A model generated the notes under the pieces. It did not search any database. It was not told the DNA's origin and saw nothing but the letters and a program-made list of their open reading frames with translations. Shown in pieces: positions 32,211 to 37,412 of a DNA stretch of 37,412 nucleotides. Source of the DNA: Streptomyces sp. NBRC 110611 (GTDB lineage Bacteria > Actinomycetota > Actinomycetes > Streptomycetales > Streptomycetaceae); the NCBI RefSeq assembly GCF_001590865.1, contig NZ_BBUY01000004.1:82169-119580 (forward strand), given 5' to 3'. How positions within the stretch are numbered: the stretch's first letter is position 1; every line of letters begins with the position of its first letter. Both the position numbers and the translations under genes were made by a program.

Positions 32211-34262
32211 TGGCGTGCCGCTCCGGGGCGGCGCCGCGTCCTCCTCCCGTACCGGACGGTCCCCCGACGGAGAGGACATCCATACCCCTTCACCATGGGT
32301 CAGACCGGGCAGAAGCCCCTCGAGCCGCTGCACCTGGCGGGCCGGCAGCGCCCCGCTGACCAGCCAGGAACGTTGCCCGCCGACGGGCTCGGCCAGCTCC
32401 GCGCCGAGCGCCGTGAGGCGGGCGGTCACCGGTGCCAGCGCGGCTGCCGGGATCTCGGCCTCGAAGGCGTGGCAGGGTTCGTAGACGCGGGTGCCGGCCC
32501 GGTCGAGGGCCCGTAGCAGCACGGGCCGGGTGACCGTACGGAAGTGGCCGGCGGTACTGACCGGGCCGATGAAGCCGGAACGGGTCAGCACCACCCGGCA
32601 GTCCGTCACCGCCCAGCCGCGCGGGCCCTGTTCCAGGGTCGCCAGGACGGTCTCCTCGATGGCCTGGTGGAAGCCGTGCGGCAGGGCGCCCAGCTCGGTC
32701 TCGTACGTGAAGACCGGACCGGAGCCGCGGGCGCCGGGCTCGACGCGCAGCCCGACCGTGGCCCAGGGCCCGCAGTGCCCGCGCTTGGCGATTTCATGGC
32801 AGGCCTCGCCGACGCCGCACGGCCGCTCCACGCACACCACCCGGCTCGGCGTGAACTCGGCCCCGATCCCGTACTCCTGGCGCAGGGTGTCGGCGAGGAT
32901 CTCCTTCTGTACCTCGCCGTGCAGCAGCACCGATGTCGCGCCGTCGGGCGCCGGGCGGACCCGCAGCAGCGGGTCCTGGTCCGCGAGCGCCAGCAGCGCG
33001 GCGCGCAGGTCGGCGGCGCGCGCCGGATCGCCGGCACGGACCAGGGTTTCAAGGGTGGGGGAGGGGAAGAGCGCGGTGTCGGCAGCCGTGCCGTCGGGCG
33101 GGCCGAGGCGGTCCCCGGTCCGGATGCCGGGCAGCCCGCGGAGCACCGCGATATTGCCCGGGGTGAGCAGCTGCCCACTGTTGGGCCGTCCACTGTTGTG
33201 CTGCCCGCCGTCGTGCCGTCCACTGTCGCGCGGCCCGCCGTCGTGCCGCCCGCCGTCGCCCGGCTGTCGGCCGATGACGTCGAGCGAGGTGATCCGGCCG
33301 GTGAGCGCCGGACGCGCGTCCCGCGGCGCGCCGGGACGGTACAGTTCGATCCGCTGCCGTGGCCGCAACTCGCCCGCGAAGAGCCGGACATGGGCCGTGC
33401 GCTCGCCGTTCGGCGGCTGGTGGACGGCGAAGACCGTGCCCCGTGGCTCGGGGCCCGGGCCGGGCGGGGCCGGCGGGATCAGCCGGACCATCCCGTCGAT
33501 GAGCGCGCCGACCCCCTCCCCACCGAGCGCCGAACCGAAGTACACGGGGTGCAGCGCGCCCTCGGCGGTGCGGGCGGCGAGGGCGGTGCGGAGCTGGTCC
33601 GCGGTCGGCGGCGGCCCGTCGACCAGCCGGGCCAGGATGCCCTCGTCCACCTCGGCCACCGCCTCGGCGAGGCGTTCACGGGCCTCCGCACCCTCCAGCG
33701 GGTACGGCGCCGAGCGGGCCTGTGCCGTGCCGAGACCGGTCACGGACGTCATCGGGACGACGGCCGGGGTCAGCAGGCGCCGGATCTCCGCCAGCAGCGC
33801 CTCACCCTGGGCGCCCATCCGGTCGATCTTGTTGACGAAGAGCAGCGTCGGCAGCCGCAGCCGCCGCAGCGTCCGCATCAGCACCCGGGTCCGGGCCTGC
33901 ACGCCCTCCACCGCGGACAGCAGCAGGACGGCACCGTCGAGCACTCCCAGGGCGCGCTCGACCTCGGCGATGAAGTCGGAGTGGCCGGGGGTGTCGATCA
34001 GGTTGACCTGAACCTCGCCGACGGTGAAGGAGACGACGGCCGAGCGGATCGTAATGCCGCGCTGCCGCTCCAGCGCGCCGGTGTCCGTGCGGGTGTCACC
34101 GGTGTCCACGCTGCCGAGCCGGCCGATGGCGCCGGTGTCGAAGAGCAGCCGCTCGGTGAGGCTGGTCTTACCCGCGTCGACGTGGGCGAGGATGCCGATG
34201 TTCAGGGTGCGACGGAGCCGCGGGGGGTTCTGAGGGGTGCGGGCTGTGGGACGGGTGTGCAT
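32193..34262 (-). CDS. TetM/OtrA-type ribosomal protection GTPase (EF-G-like)
   Basis: 689 aa translational GTPase. G1 AHVDAGKTSL (26-35), switch region RGITIRSAVVSF, G3 DTPGHSDF (90-97), G4 NKIDRMG (144-150) and SALGGEGVG, in the order of tetracycline resistance proteins of the TetM/TetO/OtrA group. Such proteins release tetracycline from the ribosome. C-terminal EF-G-like domains are present (TSVLLHGEVQKEILADTL, then PVFTYETELGALPHGF). Domain II has an extra insertion of about 33 residues (331-363) made of short Gly/Arg/His repeats. The ATG at 34262 has GAGGA at 11 nt, inside a hairpin that may regulate translation. It may protect against an endogenous or environmental drug, but could also be a housekeeping paralogue; drug specificity cannot be read. 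Confidence 0.88.
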   Translation of the reverse strand: MHTRPTARTPQNPPRLRRTLNIGILAHVDAGKTSLTERLLFDTGAIGRLGSVDTGDTRTDTGALERQRGITIRSAVVSFTVGEVQVNLIDTPGHSDFIAEVERALGVLDGAVLLLSAVEGVQARTRVLMRTLRRLRLPTLLFVNKIDRMGAQGEALLAEIRRLLTPAVVPMTSVTGLGTAQARSAPYPLEGAEARERLAEAVAEVDEGILARLVDGPPPTADQLRTALAARTAEGALHPVYFGSALGGEGVGALIDGMVRLIPPAPPGPGPEPRGTVFAVHQPPNGERTAHVRLFAGELRPRQRIELYRPGAPRDARPALTGRITSLDVIGRQPGDGGRHDGGPRDSGRHDGGQHNSGRPNSGQLLTPGNIAVLRGLPGIRTGDRLGPPDGTAADTALFPSPTLETLVRAGDPARAADLRAALLALADQDPLLRVRPAPDGATSVLLHGEVQKEILADTLRQEYGIGAEFTPSRVVCVERPCGVGEACHEIAKRGHCGPWATVGLRVEPGARGSGPVFTYETELGALPHGFHQAIEETVLATLEQGPRGWAVTDCRVVLTRSGFIGPVSTAGHFRTVTRPVLLRALDRAGTRVYEPCHAFEAEIPAAALAPVTARLTALGAELAEPVGGQRSWLVSGALPARQVQRLEGLLPGLTHGEGVWMSSPSGDRPVREEDAAPPRSGTPRSLGH

Positions 34263-34329
34263 ACGTGGTCGAGTCCTCGAAAACTGACGTCCGGTGGGGG
34301 CGCTGAGTGCTTTCGAGGAATCGGCGCAT
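34168..34329 (-). CDS. Possible leader ORF of the TetM/OtrA-like gene
   Basis: 53 codons from ATG 34329, with AGGAG six nt upstream, a better ribosome site than the resistance gene has. It begins MRRFLESTQRPHRTSVFEDS and runs past the start of the GTPase gene in another frame, ending at 34168. Codons 4-7 form the 5' arm of the stem at 34274-34319. No protein family is recognised; its value may lie in being translated, not in its product. Confidence 0.4.
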   Translation of the reverse strand: MRRFLESTQRPHRTSVFEDSTTYAHPSHSPHPSEPPAAPSHPEHRHPRPRRRG

Positions 34330-34345
34330 TCCGTGCTCCTGAGTG
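34262..34345 (-). promoter_or_regulatory. Candidate translation attenuator of the TetM/OtrA-like gene
   Basis: In the mRNA (minus strand) TCCTCGAAA (34311-34319) and TTTCGAGGA (34274-34282) form a perfect 9-bp stem around a 28-nt loop. The 3' arm contains GAGGA, the ribosome site of the ATG at 34262. The 5' arm lies in codons 4-7 of the leader ORF. A ribosome stalled early in the leader would open the stem and expose that site. Confidence 0.55.
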
Positions 34346-34401
34346 GGGGGGGTGACGGGTACGGTGCCATGGTCACCGGGCACGGGCCGGACAGCAACCG
34401 A

Positions 34402-34430
34402 ATTATCCGCCGGGCGACATCATCCGTCGA
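34402..34430 (-). promoter_or_regulatory. Promoter of the TetM/OtrA-like gene
   Basis: On the minus strand TCGACG (34425-34430) and GATAAT (34402-34407) are 17 bp apart. The -10 is strong, the -35 differs from TTGACA at several places. The expected start lies about 70 nt before the leader ATG. It overlaps the 17-bp repeats. Confidence 0.5.
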
Positions 34431-34471
34431 GCGAAGTCGTCCGTCGGGTGACGTCATCCGTCGGGCGACGT
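34404..34471. repeat. Four tandem 17-bp repeats over the promoter
   Basis: Units begin at 34404, 34421, 34438 and 34455 and share CATCCGTCGGGCGACGT with one to four changes each. They cover the -10 and -35 of the promoter above, so they could bind a regulator or sigma factor accessory. Confidence 0.75.
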
Positions 34472-34510
34472 CCGGACTGTGGCGTCGCCGTTACGGAGAG
34501 GGCGGTGGCG

Positions 34511-37081
34511 TCATTCCCGTACCAGCAGCGCCACCGGTGAGGCCGTCAGCAGGTCGGTCAGCCGCACCACCGCGCCGCCCGGCACCTCGCCCCCGGTCAG
34601 CCGTTCGCGCCAGGGGCCGCCCGGTGGCAGCGGCAGCCCGGTGTCCCACCAGCCGCCGGTCTCCGCCAGGCGCAGCGACAGCCGGGTCGCGACCGTCAGC
34701 ACGCGCCCGCCGCGGCAGAACGCCACACAGTGCTCGGCCGCCGGGCCCTCCGCGTACACCGGCTCATAGGCGGCCGTGGCCCCGAACCACTGCGGGCGGT
34801 CGCGCCGCAGCCGGAGTGCCGTGGCCGTCAGCCGCAGCTTCTCGGCGGACAGCCCGCGCGGCGTGGCACCGGCGTCCAGTGCGGCCAGTAGCTCCGGCCG
34901 GAAGCGGGCGGGCCGCCGGTTGTCCGGGTCGACCAGTGCGGCGTATGCGGCTTCGGTGCCCTGGTAGAGATCGGGGACGCCCGGCATGGTCAGGTGCAGC
35001 AGCGCCGCGCCCAGCACATTCGCGCGGATGAACGGTGCGAGTTCCTCGCCGAGCGCCGCCAGCGGAGCGGCCGGAGGGCCGCATGGTCCGCCGCGGACGA
35101 ACTCCGCCACCGCCTCCTCGTAGTCCGCGTTCTGCTCGGTCCAGGAGGTGCGCAGCCCGGCCTCCCGTACGGCCTTGAGCACCGCGGGCACCATCCTGCC
35201 CGCGTCGGCTCCCCCAGGTGCCCCCGCCGCTGAGCCGTCCGCCGCCGGGCCGCCGGCCGCCGGGCCGAGGCCGAACGCGGTCTGCCAGGCCAGCCAGGAC
35301 ACCATCGGATCCGCCGGGCCCGCACCGTCCACCCCGCCGGACCCGGCCCCGCACACCGCGTCGTCGGCCAGCTCACTCAGCACGTCCCGCCACCGGTCCG
35401 GGCACTCCGACAGCACCGCGATCCGCGCCCGGACATCGGCGCTGCGCTTGGTGTCGTGCGTGGAGAGCACTGTTCCGGTCAGGGGCCGGTCCCGCTGGAT
35501 CCGGGCACAGTACGCGTGGAACGCCTCCGGGCCGAGCGCGGGTTCGCCGGGGTGGCCGCCGACCTCGCAGGCCGACAGCAGGACGGGGTAGCGGTAGAAG
35601 GCGGTGTCCTCGACGGATTTGGCGTGCAGCGCGGCGGCGGTCTGGGCGAAACGTGCGGCGAAGTCCGCACGGTCCAGGTCCGCGGCGCCCTGGTCATCGC
35701 GCTCCGGGCCGATGCCGTCCGGCGGCCGGCCGAGCGCCAGATCGCGGATCATCTCCACCGCCCGTGCCTCGTCGGGCACCCGGAACGTGCCACGCGCCCC
35801 CTCCGCGGCCCGGTCCAGCATCGCCACGTCCGGCCTCGCCACGTCCAGCATCGCCGTGCCCGACCTCGCCGCGTCCGGCTTCGCCCGTACGGCATCAGCG
35901 GCATAGGGCCGGTATACGGGCAGCCGTACCAGAAGTTCGCGGATCGCCTGCCGCAGCGCCCAGGGCGCATGGTCGCCCGGCAGCGGGGCGCGCTCGTTGA
36001 TCCGGGCCGCGGTCCGCACCAGGCGCTCCACCTCCGCGGCCAGATCGTGCGTGACGACCTCGTACGCGGCCCGGCGCACCGTCTCGTCCCAGTCGCCGCC
36101 CTCGTCGGCCAGTGGGGTGACGAAGTCCCGGTAATGGGAGAAGAGCCGCCCGGCGCCCTGGGGGCAGACGAACAGCCCGTCGATGTGCCGTAAGGCGTCG
36201 TAGCCCGTCGTGCCCGCGCACGCCCAGCTGCCGGGGAGTCGTTCGTCACCGGTGAGGATCTTCTCGACGACGGTCCACCGGCCACCGGTCGCCCGATGCA
36301 GCCGGGCCAGATAACCGCCGGGGTCCGCCAGCCCGTCGGGATGGTCGACGCGCAGCCCGTCGATGACGCCCTCATCGATCAGCCGCAGCAGCGTGCCGTG
36401 TGTCGCCGCGAAGACCTCGGGGTCCTCGACGCGTACCCCGATGAGCTCCGAAATGGTGAAGAAGCGGCGGTAGTTGAGCTCGCTGCGGGCGAGCCGCCAC
36501 CAGGCGAGGCGGTACCACTGGGCCGCCAGGAGGAGCGGCAGCGGCAGTTCCTCGGTACCGGGGCGCAGCGGGAAGCGGTGCTCGTGATACCGCAGCAGCC
36601 CCTCCCCGGGGTCGACGACGAAGTGCCGCGCCTCGTCACCGATGCGCCCGTGGAGCACCGGCAGCAGCAGCCGGCCGCCGTGACCGCCGTCCCAGTCCAC
36701 GTCGAACCACCGCGCGTACGGGGAGGCCGGACCGTCGCGCAGCACGCCCCACAGGGGTCCGTTCAGTGTCATCGGTTCCGGTACGGCCATGTGGTTCGGC
36801 ACGATGTCCACGATGAGTCCGAGGCCGTGCGCCCGGGCCGTCGCGGCCAGCGCCCGCAGCCCCGGCTCGCCGCCCAGCTCGGACCGTACCGCCGTGTGGT
36901 CGACCACGTCATAGCCGTGCGTCGAGCCGGGCACCGCCTCCAGCACCGGCGACAGGTGCAGGTGGGAGACGCCCAGCGCGGCCAGATGGGGGACCGCCCG
37001 TGCGGCGGCGGCGAACGGGAACCCCGGCTGGAGCTGCAGCCGGTAGGTGGCGGTCGGCGGCGGACTCGAGGGCTGCGTCAT
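34511..37081 (-). CDS. treY: Malto-oligosyltrehalose synthase
   Basis: 856 aa GH13 enzyme that turns the reducing end of a malto-oligosaccharide into a trehalosyl end; TreZ then frees trehalose. Start MTQPSSPPPTATYRLQLQPGF (written as its first segment), followed by VLEAVPGSTHGYDVVDHT, LIVDIVPNHMA, EGVIDGLRVDHPDGLADP (Asp nucleophile), TVVEKILTGDERLP (Glu acid/base), GTTGYD and GTVLSTHDTKRSADVRARI, the standard TreY blocks. A Gly/Ala-rich insertion lies near residues 605-630. The ATG at 37081 has only a weak G-rich ribosome site. It is probably co-transcribed with treX upstream. Confidence 0.95.
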   Translation of the reverse strand: MTQPSSPPPTATYRLQLQPGFPFAAAARAVPHLAALGVSHLHLSPVLEAVPGSTHGYDVVDHTAVRSELGGEPGLRALAATARAHGLGLIVDIVPNHMAVPEPMTLNGPLWGVLRDGPASPYARWFDVDWDGGHGGRLLLPVLHGRIGDEARHFVVDPGEGLLRYHEHRFPLRPGTEELPLPLLLAAQWYRLAWWRLARSELNYRRFFTISELIGVRVEDPEVFAATHGTLLRLIDEGVIDGLRVDHPDGLADPGGYLARLHRATGGRWTVVEKILTGDERLPGSWACAGTTGYDALRHIDGLFVCPQGAGRLFSHYRDFVTPLADEGGDWDETVRRAAYEVVTHDLAAEVERLVRTAARINERAPLPGDHAPWALRQAIRELLVRLPVYRPYAADAVRAKPDAARSGTAMLDVARPDVAMLDRAAEGARGTFRVPDEARAVEMIRDLALGRPPDGIGPERDDQGAADLDRADFAARFAQTAAALHAKSVEDTAFYRYPVLLSACEVGGHPGEPALGPEAFHAYCARIQRDRPLTGTVLSTHDTKRSADVRARIAVLSECPDRWRDVLSELADDAVCGAGSGGVDGAGPADPMVSWLAWQTAFGLGPAAGGPAADGSAAGAPGGADAGRMVPAVLKAVREAGLRTSWTEQNADYEEAVAEFVRGGPCGPPAAPLAALGEELAPFIRANVLGAALLHLTMPGVPDLYQGTEAAYAALVDPDNRRPARFRPELLAALDAGATPRGLSAEKLRLTATALRLRRDRPQWFGATAAYEPVYAEGPAAEHCVAFCRGGRVLTVATRLSLRLAETGGWWDTGLPLPPGGPWRERLTGGEVPGGAVVRLTDLLTASPVALLVRE

Positions 37082-37156
37082 GGGAACACCCGTACCCCGC
37101 GGGGGACCCGTTGTGTCATCGCCCGCCGTACGGATCCTCCGCTGTGCCCCCGCCAC

Positions 37157-37205
37157 TCGGCCCTCGGCACCCGCCACCCGCCACCCGGCACCCGCCACCC
37201 GGCAC
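37157..37205. repeat. CCACCCG/GCACCCG short repeat between treX and treY
   Basis: About seven copies of a 7-bp unit (CACCCGC/CACCCGG) fill most of the 129-bp gap between the two genes. It is G-rich on the transcribed strand and may pause polymerase or form structures. Confidence 0.55.
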
Positions 37206-37210
37206 CGGTG

Positions 37211-37412
37211 CTACGCCGGCCGTCGCAGCACCAGCAGACTCCGGTCGGTCAGTGTCAGCCGGTCGCCGGCCTTGACCCGGGTGCCGCCGCCGTCCGCCGC
37301 CGCCCGCGGCCGGTCGGTGTCCACCACCACCTGCCACTGCCGGCCCAGGTGCTCGGGTACCAGGAACTCCTTCTCCTGGTCGTGGGCGTTGAACAGCAGC
37401 AGGAACGAGTCG
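37211..37412 (-). CDS. treX: Glycogen debranching enzyme, 3' end only (treX/glgX)
   Basis: Only the last 67 codons lie in the window; the gene runs off the right edge, with its stop at 37211-37213. The reading is DSFLLLFNAHDQEKEFLVP, then WQVVVDTD and a closing GDRLTLTDRSLLVLRRP, the C-terminal sandwich of the GlgX/TreX isoamylase family. It removes alpha-1,6 branches from glycogen, giving the linear chains used by TreY. The position upstream of treY supports treX. Confidence 0.82.
   Translation of the reverse strand, partial: DSFLLLFNAHDQEKEFLVPEHLGRQWQVVVDTDRPRAAADGGGTRVKAGDRLTLTDRSLLVLRRPA

Overview
The window is high-GC actinobacterial chromosome, almost certainly Streptomyces. GC-rich third codon positions, GTG starts, leaderless promoters, Tat signal peptides, overlapping ATGA/GTGA gene junctions, the actinobacterial heme enzymes HemG/HemQ and a trehalose treX-treY-treZ set all point there. 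No rRNA, tRNA, CRISPR array, insertion sequence or prophage gene was found. I support 27 protein-coding genes (one cut by the right edge) plus one possible leader ORF.

Layout. (1) 160-6727: the coproporphyrin-pathway heme genes hemG-hemQ converge on a secreted tripeptidyl-aminopeptidase-like hydrolase. Then come a DUF692/MNIO iron oxidative enzyme with its small partner and a PTH2-type peptidyl-tRNA hydrolase. (2) 7051-10272: a two-gene ABC exporter converges on a Tat-exported PhoX/DUF839 protein; the 3' end of the PhoX gene, stop codon included, is tandemly repeated. (3) 10342-15595: zapE-like ATPase, RibD-like reductase, a conserved small protein, ketopantoate reductase and a Tat-exported esterase. 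(4) 15709-19787: a MacB-like ABC module divergent from a histidine kinase/LuxR-type regulator pair, with a 10+10 bp perfect inverted repeat between them. (5) 20015-21854: murC and msrB. (6) 22027-24904: a two-gene cassette of visibly lower GC. It encodes a DUF262/DUF1524 (GmrSD-type) protein and a protein with winged-helix-like, CBS and HEPN-like parts. (7) 25030-29251: Sfp-type phosphopantetheinyl transferase with a metallophosphoesterase, a PucR-family regulator and a DJ-1/PfpI protein. (8) 29458-37412: trehalose synthesis from glycogen (treZ, treY, start of treX), interrupted by a leaderless DUF1707-FHA gene and a TetM/OtrA-type ribosomal protection GTPase.

Most interesting: the cassette at 22027-24904 looks like an antiphage or conflict system. 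The DUF1524 histidine and asparagine positions appear replaced, while the partner carries an intact RNxxxH HEPN motif, so the active nuclease may have moved to the partner. Second, the TetM/OtrA-like gene has a candidate ribosome-mediated attenuator: a leader ORF with a strong ribosome site, and a stem-loop whose 3' arm contains the resistance gene's own ribosome site. Third, the DUF692/MNIO enzyme has a partner but no recognisable peptide substrate nearby.

Tandem repeats of 9-21 bp recur in coding termini and in gaps (7933-8040, 8839-8910, 11648-11731, 14498-14577, 16408-16506, 32113-32210, 34404-34471). Family assignments rest on motifs read by eye; no database search was run.
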